Shown: positions 10,595-23,887, numbered from the stretch's first letter. The stretch: 64,000 nucleotides of DNA from Blepharisma japonicum (GCA_949751835.1 CATKHK010000010.1:434001-498000); one strand, 5' to 3'. Notes: a model not told the origin generated them from the sequence alone. Translations and numbers: made by a program.

Positions 10595-11054
10595 AATTAT
10601 TATTTTAAAATTTTGTCAAATTAGACATATTTTATTAAAATAACGGCTAAGGCTTATTAATAAATTTAAATAATTTTAAAATAATTCATTTGAGGATGAA
10701 TATTATAGAACAAGATCTTATTAATTTATCACTTATAAAATTCATATACTAATAATATTTCAATATTACGCATTTATCTTTAGACTTTGAGAAAAAAATT
10801 ATATATATATCTTATTTGGAGCAATTATTACACTTTTTATATCAATCTTTTTATACTTTATAAAGTTTATTAAACCAAACGTATTCTTCGCATTTTATTG
10901 TTTATTTTATTTCTAGTTTAAATTTTTAAAATTTCCTATAACAAATTAAATTTCTGCCCAGTTTATTCTTCCTACCATTATCAGCCCTTATCATCTTATT
11001 TTCTATTTATCATCTTATTTCTAAAACCATATCAAAACTTAGTAATTAGTAAAA
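10595..11054. other. intergenic, nothing seen
   Basis: Very AT-rich divergent spacer between pseudokinase B and exportin-7, presumably holding both promoters. It includes a short TATA run near 10800. Confidence 0.5.
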
Positions 11055-14000
11055 ATGAACGAGCAATACATCTCTCACCTTGAATCATTAAGCAACTTAC
11101 TTTACACATCACAGAACGAACAAGTAAGCATCATTTAGGAAAGATCAAATGCAGGACAAGCTCTCTGCAATGTTTTAGAGTCTTCAGAAAATTTCAAGAA
11201 TTTGATCCCAATCTTAAACAACTCTCAAAACTCAAATTTAGTTTTTCTGACAGTTCGAGCAATAACAAAAGTCCTTCCATTAGAGTGAAAGCTGCTTTCT
11301 AAAGAAGAAAAAAACATCCTTTATCAAGAAATTTTCAATATGCTTTTTGATCAGCAGCCCAGACAAAGTTTTGTTATAACAGGACTAGCCAAAGCGCTAG
11401 CAAGAATAAGCAGACTAGGGTGGCTTGAATCAGATTCCATAAAAAATGTGATCAGCTCTATACAGCAAATCATTGAACAAAATTTGTTTTTCGCTGAGCG
11501 GGGTTTTAAGTTCTTTGAAGAAATCCTCAATGAGATGTCAGAACCAATTAAAAACAGGCCTTTGTCAGTTAATAGAAGAACTGCAATTAACTTTAGAGAT
11601 GAAGCAATGGAGAAGGTCTTTGCAATGTGTATGTATTTTTTATCAAAAATACAAGAAATTCCGAACAGCTTAATTGTGGAAGTTCTTAATGTTTTAATAC
11701 TCTCTCTTACTTTTGATTTTTTAGCTATTTGCTCGGATGAGACTAATGAAGATTCTTTGTGCTTGCAAATTCCTTTGGCATGGAAAGGACACTTTGAAAA
11801 TTCTGTGTCGTTGGATTATTTAGAATTTTTGATTATTAATGGAAATAATGAAGTTGAATCTTTAGCAATGAGAGCACTTAATCATATGGGAGCAATTAGG
11901 AAAAGCATTTTTGCAAATAATCAAGAAGGGAAACTTAATTATGAGCAAAAATATTTAAAGATTTTGGCTGATATCATAACAAATAAAAATATAAGCGGTG
12001 ATACAAAATTTGAATACATGACTACCTGCAAGAGATTTTTTTCGAATTTTAACTTGAAAGAATGCCATGAACAGCCAACCTTTAGCAACTGAATCAATGC
12101 GCTGGCAAATTTTTCTGCTGGATTATTTTCCAATAGAGAATCAATATATTCTGGATATGAAAGCTCATTCTATATTTGAAGCTATCTAGCTTATGAAGCC
12201 CATCATCAGCTTCCTCAAGGAAACCAAATAGAGCAATTTCTTCCAAAACTTTTTGATTTGTTTTTGCAATCAACCTTAAACAACGCAGCTCCAGATCTAC
12301 TTAGTGAAGAGTTTGAAAATGAATTTAAAGATCAGCTAACACAAATAGGACAATATTGCCAATACTATTATCCTCAATTTATTGTTTTGATAGAAAGAAA
12401 TTACACTGCAGCTCTAAATTCATATGAATCAGCCAGAGCTCAAGGAATAAACCTAGAAGCTAATGAAGTAAAGTTAGCTTGGTTAACCTTTATTGCCTCA
12501 TCTTTAATTTCCTTAAGAGAAAAGAAGGTAAATCAGTCTGAAGAACATTTAGATGGCCCAATGATTAATTTTGTATTACAACTAGCAGCACAAACTAGTT
12601 TGTATAATCCATTAGAATGCTTAGAAGCATCAATTGTTCATTTTATGACAGCTTTGACGAAATCATATATAAACTCTCCTCATGAAACTATATGAATTTT
12701 CTATGAAAAGTCAAGAGGCGTAGATGATGGCGCTGCACAGATTATTGCTGAAGAAACGTTGAAATTTGTAATTAAATCATTGCTCAATAAATTGATGCAT
12801 AATTTGACAAGATACTCCGAAGGTAGAATAGTAAGATGGACATTAGAACTATTTGAATGGCTAACTAAAGGCTTCTATAGCAGTAAAATTTTGGTTAAAA
12901 TTGATATAATCCAAGATTTGATGATTCAATATGAGACTTACCAATTATGCTCCACAAATGCTAAATACCGTGAAAGACTGTATTTTGCTCTAACAAATCT
13001 ATGGACAAATGAAGAGGTTCAAGAGCCTCTAACCCATTTCCTGAGACCTATTGGCTCTCAAATACAACGATTAATGATGACTCCAAATGAAGTCGAGCTG
13101 CTGTTTTTATATAAAGAACTTAAAGGGGTTTGTGGAGTTCTTTTCAATGCAAAGCTATATAATGAATTTTTTGAATGGTTCTATGAAGGAAATATTTCAA
13201 TTATTTTTACTACTGTCCAAAATTACATGTATAACAACAATCTCATCAATTCTTTATTAGGATTTCTTACAGAGCTCGCATTTTCTAGAAACACAAGAAT
13301 AACATTTGATGTTGCATGTGCTTATGGGATAATTATCTTCAAAAATTTAAGCCACATTTTGACAGCTTGTTGCAAGTCTTTGATAGAGCAGCAAATTACC
13401 CAAGAAAATTATAATATTTTTTATAAAAGGATAAAAAATATATTGAAGCTTATAGTTAAGCTTTTAAGTGGAAATTATGTGAATTTCGGAGTTTTTGAGG
13501 TGTATGGAGATACTTGCTTTCTTGAGACATTGAGTTTTTGCTTCTCAGTGCTAGATAAAATTCCAAAATCTGAAGCAATTGTATTTTTTATTTAGACATT
13601 CAGCAAATTAGTTGACAACATCTATGAATTTCTTGAACTCGTGACAAAATCCCACTTGAAAACTGTATTCACTCAACTTCAATCTTCATGCTATTCTACA
13701 ATTATATTTTATATTCTCCAAGGCCTAAACTCAACCAGTGATTTTTATTTAGACATGAAAAATTGTTTGTCTGCTGCTAATGCTACAACTTATATATGTG
13801 ATTATATAATAAGAATTGGAGCTAAAAACACGCAAGAAACAGAAGCTGTAAAAAGAATCTTGAATGAATTTCCCTCAAGCTTAACTGATTTACTAAGCCA
13901 GGTGATGGATATTATCTTAACTGAAGACAGCAATTATATGTGAACTCTTAGTAAGCCACTTTTAGGACTTCTTATTATAAATGAAAATTCATTTGAGCAA

Positions 14001-14174
14001 ATTAAAAATTTTTCAATTACAAAGGCTACAAATAATCCTCAGTCTCAACAAATTTTAAATGAAGCTTTATCGAAGTTAATGAATGGCATTGCTAGGAGCA
14101 TGGATGCAAGAAATCGCGACCGTTTTGCTAAAAATTTCAACGATCTAAGAACAGCTTTAAATTTGGTTAATTAA
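11055..14174 (+). CDS. XPO7: exportin-7 (RanBP16) family nuclear transport receptor
   Basis: 1029 aa (human XPO7 about 1087), introns of 15 nt at 11124-11138 and 13581-13595. The importin-beta/HEAT architecture is seen from the N-terminal alpha-helical repeats onward. Family matches include LARISRLGWLESD (XPO7: ARITKLGWFD), PLSVNRRTAINFRDEAM (PLTKHRKIASSFRD), LTFDFLAICSDETNEDS and LQIPLAWKGHF. It is expected to shuttle cargo through the nuclear pore with Ran-GTP. Without the second splice the frame would end at codon TAG 13593-13595; splicing restores a long C-terminal continuation. Many in-frame UGA codons occur. Length and conservation suggest an intact gene. Confidence 0.9.
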
Positions 14175-14449
14175 TCATACATTTCTGAAATAAATTTCAG
14201 TTATTTAAACTTTTCACGTCATAATTCCAAATTTTTCATAATAAATAATATTCATCATATAATAACAGATTTTGCTAAAATATGATGGCTTAAGATTACT
14301 AAAATACTCACACAAAAGCAATTATGATCATTTCTTTAATATGTATAAGAAATTTTATTCAAAAAATATTTCGAACTTCATTTACTGATTTCATTACGCA
14401 TAAGGTAGACTATTTTTTTATCATAATTCAATATTCATGATAAAAACCA

Positions 14450-15169
14450 ATGGACTTACAAAGAAACAGAATCAAGCATAATACTCGTCTCCCTTCGGTA
14501 GCTAAAAGAAAGATATCTCCAAACCGTAAATGTATGGCCAAAGAATTGCATTTGCCTGTACTGAGCACAAGAAGAAGTGCTTCTCCTTATGCACGAACCA
14601 TAATTCCTACTCTTGCTCCTAAGCCAAAAATCAAAAATTCAAGCCTAGGTCACCAAAGGCTCTTAAACATAAAGTTTATCACAAAGCTTGCAAAATTAAG
14701 TGGAGCTACATCCTCAACGGCTGATACTATTGTTGAAGATTTAGAAAACCATATTAAAGAGCCTAATACTTCCAAGCATACAGAGATAAATTCCTCCACA
14801 GCAGTGAACACTCCTATTTATAGAATTAACCCGAGCTTGCAAGTTTATCTTGATTCAGACTTGACTTCTGAATTAAATCGTGATCCTAAGACACAATTCA
14901 GAGAACCAATTGAGATCAAAAGAGGAAGGATAATTAAACTAGAATACAATGATGTAGTCATTGAAGATACACATTTGATGCCTTTAGATTCAGAAAGTCC
15001 AAAGTTTTCAAAACGAGGAAATTTCAGTTCCCCTTTTGATTTGGATGAAGTTCAAGAAAATTCTAGATGGATTTCACCTGCCCCACCTAGACCTGAAACA
15101 AGAATAACAATGGCAAAGCCTCCAAATTATTTGAGGCATTTTCGATCTAATTCTAACGTAATCATGTAA
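14450..15169 (+). CDS. hypothetical basic, low-complexity protein
   Basis: 239 aa, single exon, no UGA codon. Basic N-terminal half (RLPSVAKRKISPNRK, STRRSASPYARTIIP) and a mixed charge, Ser/Pro-rich C-terminal half. No domain recognised. Looks intrinsically disordered, as in many ciliate cytoskeletal or cortical proteins; that is only inference. It sits 275 nt after exportin-7 on the same strand. Confidence 0.7.
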   Translation: MDLQRNRIKHNTRLPSVAKRKISPNRKCMAKELHLPVLSTRRSASPYARTIIPTLAPKPKIKNSSLGHQRLLNIKFITKLAKLSGATSSTADTIVEDLENHIKEPNTSKHTEINSSTAVNTPIYRINPSLQVYLDSDLTSELNRDPKTQFREPIEIKRGRIIKLEYNDVVIEDTHLMPLDSESPKFSKRGNFSSPFDLDEVQENSRWISPAPPRPETRITMAKPPNYLRHFRSNSNVIM

Positions 15170-15634
15170 GCTTAGATTTAAGTAATTTTGGAATTGAAAA
15201 AGTGGATTTCTACATAATAGGCATGAAAATCGTTAAATTTAAAAATGAGATTTACGCAAGTTCTATAAAATATATTTAAAAATTGATTCTTTTGGTGCTA
15301 ATAAGCGATGCTTTATTTTTATGATTAATATAGAATCTCTTTTTTAAAAAGTTTTAAAGTCACTATATATTATATAAACTTAAGGCTTTTCAGATTTCAT
15401 AATGGTCTTTCTTGGCCCATTAACTATTTTCTGTTGTCATTTAATTTCGATTATCCATGAATTTGTTTTAGATCATTCAAGAATTTAAATAAATTTAGCT
15501 ATTATTAGCCATTTTCCAAATAATATTTAAATTTTCTTACCATTTGAATTATTTCATTTATTTTGTCCAAATTCAGCAATTTTCTGAAGCTCTTTTTATT
15601 GTTAAGCAAGCTTTTATTAAATATAAATATTGTT
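15170..15634. other. intergenic, nothing seen
   Basis: 465 nt of AT-rich DNA. The last part is the leader of the FHA-RING gene. No repeat or RNA noted. Confidence 0.5.
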
Positions 15635-16783
15635 ATGGAATCACGTAGACCTGATACATGGGGAGTCAAAGAAGTCGGAGACTGACTTGCTTCTCTTGAG
15701 CTTGGGCAATATAAGCAAAAATTCGAAGCTCTATCAATAGATGGGATGCTTCTTTTTGAAATGACTGACACAGATCTTATGAATGACTTAGAAGTGCCTG
15801 TTAGACTTCATAGATTCAAAATTTTAGAAAATATTAAAAAGCTCAAAGATCGCTGTCTTGCAGAGCCAAGAGAGCCAGAACAAGAAGATAACTCTCAACA
15901 GCAGGCAAATTCGCGTGCTGTTGTTCCTGAAGTGGAAGAAGTCAAATGGGAAATGCTTGTTTTAAAAGCAGTTGAAGGGCAGCTCTTAAACAACACTTTC
16001 CTTATCGGCGCGGAAGGCGCCTCTATCGGAAGAAATTCTGCATCTAATGATATTGTTATAGGTGAAAGTTTTGTGAGCAGAAAACACTGTGAAATCAGAT
16101 TTAACCAGCAGACGAACCAGTTTTTACTAACAGATACAGGCAGCACAACAGGGACTTTTCTGATGGTAAGACAGCCTTTGCATCTTGATCTAGGGATGAT
16201 GTTCCAGATGGGCTTAAGCGAATTTAAGGTAAATAACGTCAGGTATAATCCTTATGGAAAAGTCACAGCTCTTGAACTTGCTATATATGAAGGACCCGCA
16301 AGACAGAATACCATAAATGTTAACTCTGAAGGACTAACTATTGGAAGGGATACCGCAAATACGTATTGTATAAGAGAAGACTCTCAAATGAGCTCATTTC
16401 ATGGGAAAATTACGTTTGATAATGGAACTTTTTACTTGGCAGATGTAGGATCAACTAATAGAACATGGAGAAGATTAAGCGGAGAAGGACAAAAAAGTGA
16501 ACCTTATCCACTACTTGTAGGAGACGTCATCAAGATTGGATCAACTGTACTTGTAGTCCAGCTTCCTGATAGCTCGCAGTTATCAGCGGTAATGAATCCT
16601 GCTGAAAAAGAGCCTACTGAGCCAGTCCCTGAGGAATCTGCATGCAAAATTTGTTTTTCAAGAGAATTAAATGTTGCTTGTTATCCTTGTGGACATATGT
16701 TTTGCAGCTTCTGTGTATCAAAATGCAATACTTGTCCTATTTGCAGAAAGAATATACAAGATCTAGTTAAACTGTACAAATAA
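15635..16783 (+). CDS. SAM-FHA-FHA-RING protein, probable E3 ubiquitin ligase
   Basis: 382 aa, no intron. The start at 15635 is chosen because it captures a SAM domain (residues about 8-72: WGVKEVGDWLASLELGQY ... LMNDLEVPVRLHRFKIL). First FHA domain about 118-200: ASIGRNSASNDIVI, FVSRKHCEI, TDTGSTTGTF. Second FHA about 228-310: LTIGRDTANTYCI, SSFHGKI, ADVGSTNRTW. C-terminal RING: CKICFSRELNVACYPCGHMF, CSFCVSKCNTCPICRK. FHA domains bind phosphothreonine peptides, so this would ubiquitinate phosphorylated targets. The Arg, Ser and His of FHA peptide recognition are seen in FHA1; FHA2 has SSFHG where SRxH is usual. Architecture resembles CHFR-like ligases but with two FHAs and an added SAM. Confidence 0.88.
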
Positions 16784-17049
16784 AGTTTACAGGTTGATAA
16801 CTTTTAAGAATAAAAATTTCATTTGAATCAGTTTTCACTTGATAATATATACATTTCTATTGAAATAATCGCATAAATTGGGAATTTTACAACATAATCA
16901 ATTGATTCTATATATTTTCTTTGTGACTATTTTAGGTCGATAATATATCTAAATTGAATTTTTCTGTAATAATTTTGTATAATAATACTATTCTATTAGA
17001 ATTTTGATCAGAAATTTATTAAAAATGCCAAAATTTAATTATTTACCAT

Positions 17050-20000
17050 ATGAGTGATGTTGAAAGCAACAGTGAAGATAAAAAGCCTGATCATTTTATA
17101 GAAATTCATGGATTCAACTTAAAAATTCCTGATTTAATTAAACAAATACAACTATCAGAATCTGAGCTGCAAGCTATTGAAAATAAAATAAATAAGGCTG
17201 AAAAAGACTTTGAAGAGTCTTTGACAAGCAAGCCCATAAATGTTAGACATATCTATAAATCTGCAACAGTTTCAATTTTATTTATATTTTTGTGTATATA
17301 CACAAATAGCATAGAAAGGATTTCATGGATGAGTACTCTTATGCAAAATCATTTTGAGCATCAGCCTTGAATTGGCTCAACTGCAAAATCTTTTGAAAAA
17401 ATACAAACTCAAATTGATTTAGAGAGTTATATAAGATCAGTATTCCTACCAAGTGCTTTTAATCATAAATATATAAATATTTATAACTATGTGGTTGGAG
17501 TCCGTTTTACGCTAAAAATCGCAAAAGTCGTCAGAAACCCATTTGAAGAGTATGAAGATGCAGTTTTAATTGTAAGAGAAAATCCAACTATTAGCCCTTA
17601 TGAAAGTAGTTCAGGAGAGTCAAAGAAAGAGTTATTTCCATGAAGATTTACAGATGATGGGGGATTTAATGAAGGTGGAGGATATGTATCATATTTTTTA
17701 AACATGGATTTGGATCAAGCAATGCTAAAATGGAGACAAATAAGGTCAGGGTGATTTGGAAGCCCAGAGTTTAATAGCTTAGTTGCTGAGGTTTTAATCC
17801 ACAATACAAACTTACAAACAACTCTTGATTATTATCAGGTTTTTGAAGCTAAAAGTTCTGGCTATTTATCTGTAAGTTCTGGAGTGTTAGGGATTTTTCC
17901 AGAAATGTATGAAACTTGGTCGAACTTTAAAATAGCTGTCGTAGTAATAGGTTCTATTTATATCATAGGACTGATTTGGCAGATTTATGAAGTGCTAGAT
18001 TATATTCATTGAGTTTCTATAAGATTGTGAGTAAGGTTAAAATGAGAGTTATCATGAAGTGGATTTACGAATATTTTATCTATTTGTTTGGCTTCTACAG
18101 CAGTAGCATTGTTCATTAAAATTGTGTTATGTAATATTGGCCATTATAAACTTCCTATAACAAATGAAGACGATTTCGATTCATTAGTAGAATATGCAGC
18201 GTCATATAGAGCCTTATTAAGAGTAATTTCAATAACAGTGCTATTAACTTGTTTCAAGGTTTTTATTGCCTTTGAAGAAAAATTTCCATCATTTGGCATT
18301 CTGTTTGATACAATTTCTGCAGCAAAGCATGATATCCTTTATTTTTGAATTCTGACAAGTTTTATTATCATATCTATCAGTTTAATGGGAAATTTAGGGT
18401 TTGGGATAGAACTATCAGATTTTGCAACACTAGGATATTCAGCTCTATCATTAATTAATTTAGCTTTTGGAAAATATGATATAAAGCAGCTTTCAATCGC
18501 AAATATAAAACTTTATCGAGTTTTTGTTATTTTTGTTGTATTTTACATAATATTTATTCTAATAAACAATTTTCTAGCGATTTTGTTAAGCACTTATATC
18601 AATCTGAGAAAGAAAAATTATTTGCTGGTAGAGGCTAAAGCTATGCTTTTGAAGCAGCACAGTAAAATATTTCTTGATAAAATTTTGAATTTGATTCTCT
18701 TTAGGTATAAATCTAGTATTGTAGAAGATTCTCAGGAGTATTTAAGATTGTCTTCAATCATAACTTCAGATGCAAATCAGCAAAATGAAATCAATGCGAA
18801 GCTGAGAAACCTTGAAAGTTTTATTCTCAAACAAAATAAAGTTGATTTTTTACAAGTTTTGAAATATAATTTAATCCAGCTTTCACTATTAAGAAAAGGG
18901 ACATCGTTACTCACTCGCGAAAAATATCTTAAAAAAATTCAAAATTGTGCAAGAATTATATTAACCAATAAAAAGAAAAAAGAAAAGCTCAAAAACCATT
19001 TAGAAAATCTTGTTAATTACAATTTCTACCTTTTGTTAAACGTAGTGATTGGAATTATTTACATAGCCGTATTTCTTGTTATGGTTGGCTCAAGGTTGAA
19101 AATATCAGAAACATTTTATCTTAGCAAAGCACAGTACAATAGCATTAGTACTCAAAAATTTGTATATCAAAACATAAACCAGACATTTCGAGCTATAAAA
19201 AATGAAGATTCAGCTTATGCTTATCTTCAGCAAGTTATTCTACCTTTATTTAGCAGCGAATCAGTTGCCAGTCAAAACTTTTGGATAGGAGAATCTATAG
19301 CAAGAATTACCTTCACAAGATATGACTATAGCATTAATAAAGATGGTTTTTCTAGTAAAGCAGTACCATTTTATTTACCTCTGAATCTGCCGTTATACAA
19401 AAAAGATTTCACAGGCAACAGCACTGGAATCACCTATAAATACTTAGAATCAAGAGATTCAAATACTTTCAATTGCATGGGAGGTTATAAAATCGACTTT
19501 ATTAAAGGCTCTAACTTTACCAATCTTTTTCTCCAAATCCAGAACGACAAATTAATAGGTAAAAATACAAATAAATTCATAATTGAATGAATCCTCTACA
19601 ATACAAACGCAAATATTTTTCTTTTGAACTACTTAACATTTGAAAATACAGTATCAGGATTATTAAGTACAAGCTTTTCTTCAAATCCGATTGAGCTGGA
19701 TATTTATGAATCATCTAGTTTAACATTTGGGGCTGAGATTGTTTTTTATTTAATAAGTCTTTACTATTTATTAAGGGTTGGATTTCAATGATATAGAATA
19801 CTGACAGAATTAAATCAGGATAGAAGAGATTACTATAATGGAAAATATGCAGTTAAGCGTGTATTAAAAATAATAAATGGAGAAAGTTCTGCTCAAGGGC
19901 CCTTTGAATATATTATTTGTTATTTAGCAAGAAAAGCTAGAAATCTATTTTTATGGATACATTCTTTAGGGCTCCAGCTGTTCAGAGCTTGAGTTGTTTA

Positions 20001-21735
20001 TATGAAACAAGGAATTTTTAAAGTTATGGAGCTGATATCAATTATCTTGTGTATTATAATGCTATATTATGTTGTTAGAATTTATACTAATGACTATATT
20101 TCTAATTTTAAACTCCCACCAGAAGATGTAAATTATTATAATGGATTTGAAGAGATAAATACCTATCAGAATAATTATAGGGTAATTGTGGCTGTCAACT
20201 CTATTTTCATTTTTTGTAAATTAATTGAATTCGGCAAATTCACGAAGCATTTTGGTCATTTTATTGATGTAATAAACTCAGCAAAGCTTGATTTAGGATT
20301 TTATTTAGCTATTTTTTGAGTTATATTGCTTTCATATTCACTCACGTCTTATTTGCTTGTTGGGCATATTGTGCCTCAATTTTCCAGCTTTTTATTGTCG
20401 CTCTTTTCAAGCTATATCATATTAATAGGACAGTTTAATAGCTTCAGTATGCTATCAGCAGATAGCATTTGTGGTTGTATAGTATTTCTATCAATGATTT
20501 TAATATTCAATCTACTCTTATTAAACATTTTTATAGCAATTATTGCTGCACATTATAGCAGTCTAAAAAGCAGAAATAATAAAGAAGATATCAATTTTTT
20601 CAAAAAAATAATTTTTGTTATTCACTCGAGGATTAAAGGAAAAAAATACATGGATTGACAAAAAATGGAAAATAAAGAACCAAAAATAAATGATAAAGAG
20701 AGTGAAAAAGTCTTAAGTGCTGCAGAAATTGAAATAATTAGCAAGCAATACAGTCTCGAAAAAATTCCAAAAAGAGTAAATTATTTATCGACAAGCTATT
20801 TATCATATTTAGAAGAAATTGTTAAATTTTCATTTGATTTCTTAGGGCATAATAATAGAGAAATAATCGAGCCAGCGACCTTGCAAGAAGTATCTATTTT
20901 ATCAGATGAAGAATGGCTGAGTGCATGCATTTATGAAAAATTGAGAATTTGAAAGAGGCTTTTAATTTCTCATAATATCCCAGAAATCGTGATTAGCACC
21001 CAAGAAATAAATCGAGAATTTTTATTACCTCCCAGATTAATCGATTTATGGCAAAAAACTTCTATAAAAGATAAATTATCTATGTGGATAGGAATTTTCC
21101 AGTTTGACGAACAAGAAAAAATAATGATATGAAACAAAATGATATTTACTGCAGGATGTTGATGAACTAATAATGAAGAGCAAAATCAAGAGAATCAGTA
21201 CAAATTTTGAAGCGATTTAACTCAAAGTCAAAGGAAAAAACTAATTCATGAAACTTTAAATCCTTTGCAAAAATATATAGAGAGCTATAAAAAAGCCAAA
21301 GATCCAATAGAATTTTTATTGAAAAATCAAAATTTATTAAAAGATGAAAAACTCTTGCTTTGGTTTAGCTTGTGAAAATATGAGTTTCATAAATTCAGCA
21401 TTTTTATGAATCAAAATAGCTCAAAAGAAGCAGAAATTATAGGATATTTAATGCAAGAAGAAAGGATGAAGAGTGTTTTTAGCTTAGATACAGCAGATTA
21501 TATGCTTGAAAGTATGATAGATAAAAAAATTTATGATTTTATGTGTGAAAGTGCTGTCTATCAAGCTGAATCTGTTGGGAGAAATTCATCGAAAGATAGG
21601 ATTAAAGAAACAAGACAGCAAATAAAAAATTTAAAAAAGTACTTAGGTCAACTTAAATATCAAAAACCTGCTCTAAAGAAAGAAAATAATGAAAAAATGA
21701 AATTTATAGAAGAAAACAAAGAAAATGATGATTAA
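17050..21735 (+). CDS. tandem (two-module) polycystin-like channel protein
   Basis: Single 1561-aa frame, no intron, over 30 UGA-Trp. Module 1: TM1 about residue 72, a large extracellular polycystin (TOP)-type domain 95-290 with features such as GWFGSPEFNSLVAEVLIHN and YLSVSSGVLGIFPE, TMs near 295, 340, 395, 433, pore helix FATLGYSALSLINLAFGKYD 457-480, TM6 near 497. Linker with charged helices 520-655. Module 2: TM1 about 657, extracellular domain 690-880, TMs near 893, 991, 1040, 1083, pore helix SSFLLSLFSSYIILIGQF, TM6 near 1140 (LLLLNIFIAIIAAH). Cytosolic tail 1165-1561. Polycystins (PKD2/TRPP) are cation channels with one such module and work as tetramers. The usual LGD filter reads FGK and IGQ here. 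Confidence 0.8.
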
Positions 21736-21739
21736 ATAA

Positions 21740-23464
21740 TTATGGTTTAGTAGATTTACTCATAAATACTGGCTTGAATGTACACATACTCATTTCTCCA
21801 TTTATTTTCAATTCCTTCATTTTTTTAATCTTATCTTCTTTTAGCTTAGAAGCGCTCATTAATCTTTCATAAAGATCTTTAGGCCTTGTCTTTTCATTTT
21901 TCCTAATGATTTTTTCTGATCCTAAGCAAACAAGTGACTTCCTCTCAATATTATTTTGGTCAATTTTTGAATCTCTTTTCAAAATATAAGCTTTTTCTTC
22001 AACTGTCATAGCTTTCATAAAATTCTCAAGTTTTACAATAAATTTTTGAAAATTAAGGATCTCTTTGTTTATTTCTAAATCATTAAAAAATACTGATAAG
22101 CCCAGTGCTGTTTTTGGGTCTAAACTGTCTTTATATATATGGTCACCAGAAATTAACCCATCTTTATCAGAATCCAGTATATTAAATAATTTTTCATATT
22201 GTTTTTCTTTAAATATCTCATAAATAATATTTGAATTTTCGCTTGATTTTGGAGTCATTGCTGTTGCTTTTCAAAATTCATCATTTAATTCATTTGTTTG
22301 TTCAATTATTGAAGCCTGCCTATCCTTTTGGGAATATAAATGTTCTCAAATTGGTACATTTAAACCTTCTCTATCCTTAGACAAAATTTGTGGATGAAAA
22401 AAGTCTTGGCCAGTAGATTTATCTACAAGGACATCAGATTTATGCCTCAAATGCTCCATTTTTGTATCAAATGCAAATTTTGTGTTATAAAGCCTGCTAA
22501 AAACTTCACTAGTATTCTTTGAAGTGCTTTTTTTGGTTGATCTTGGACTATTCAATGAAGTCATTGATTTCTCTGAATTTATGCTACTTCTTGCACGCCT
22601 TATCTCTGCTTCTTTATATAAATAGTCTTTCTCTACTATTCTGCTTTTAGTTCTAGAAGTTTCTATAATTTTTGGAGTAAAAGAACATTCTTTAAGCTCC
22701 TCCTTAATTAGGACCTCTTTAAGATCGTTTAGCTTTTGTTCATAATCTTTAGCTTTATCCAGAAGTAAATCTTCAGTTTTTTCAAAGCTCCTTCTTACCA
22801 TCAAAGTCGACGCTGGGTCGACTTTTGGCTTAAAAGAATTTTCATTTATTTTTTCTTCATCTCTTATTTTTATTTCTTTAGCACTCTTTTTAAGCTCTTC
22901 CTTCTTACGAATTCCATTTGCATAAAGCCATTCTCCATGATTAATAGATGAAGGTCTCGATTTTTTCTCAATGTCTGGTGTTGGAGATTGCAGAGGCGTT
23001 TTTCTATTCCGTTTATATAATCTTTCGTAAACATCTTGATTATTTAACCTTTTTGCAATTTCTCTAGACTTTTTGTCAATTTGTGGAGAGTGTCCTTTAT
23101 CTATAGTTTTTCTTAAATCTGCATCATTCTGAGGTGATTTAGTTGGCGTTGATAAAATTTCTTCTAACTTAATCATGTCAGGCGAAGTGGATATCGCACG
23201 ATTTTCTATCAATTCTTTATTTGATTTAATTAACTTTGTTAATGATTTCTCAACAGTTTCGTTTAAACGATTTTTCTTTACGAATTTTTTGGCTAAAATT
23301 GAAGGATCATCGTTTGAATGGATAATTAATTTTTCTTTTTTATCATTTCCTATCTCAATTTTTAGTGTAAAAAGTTCTGGGTTTTTTAGACTTTTGCAGG
23401 CAATTGGGGATTGATCTGGAATATTAAAATCAATAACATCTGACAAATCACTGTTTTGCTCCAT
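21740..23464 (-). CDS. EF-hand scaffold-like protein with repeated F-x-P motifs
   Basis: 574 aa, one exon. The N-terminus (residues about 30-60: LFTLKIEIGNDKKEKLIIHS ... AKKFVKKNRL) matches the short beta-grasp-like module often found at the start of ciliate cytoskeletal proteins. The middle is charged and repeats short motifs NSFKPKV, CSFTPKI, CTFKPVF and the RLYKRN / RLYNTK / RLMSASK type. One EF-hand loop, DSDKDGLISGDH, near residue 430. The tail is basic. The stop is only 4 nt from the channel gene stop, convergent. Function unknown; probably a calcium-responsive structural protein (inference). Confidence 0.75.
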
Positions 23465-23887
23465 AGTAGATTGTATAATTAATAGTTAGGTTATAAGTAT
23501 TTATTATATTCGTGGATAATTTTAAAAAGCATGGGACTAATAGCCATTTCATTTTAAATATTTTAAGTTTTCATCTTTTCAAATTTAAGCTTTAAGATCA
23601 CCTATACATAAATTGAAATTACTGTATTGATTGAGAATGACTCATGCATTTGAATGGATAAAAAAGGATATTTTGTAAAAAGATCAAGCCAAAAGCATTA
23701 GAATGGTAGGAATAAAACCAAGTTTATAAAATGCTTTAAAATGTCCTAAATTATTTAAGTTTAAAATTTTATAAGGAAATGATTTTATAAAGTCTCTTTT
23801 TTATTTCCTAAGAATATTATTTTGGTATAGCTTGCTTGATTCAATCTACAAATTTTAGCTTTTAATATTGATTATTATATCATAAAT
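23465..23887. other. intergenic, nothing seen
   Basis: 423 nt divergent spacer, AT-rich, presumably two promoters. Confidence 0.5.
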
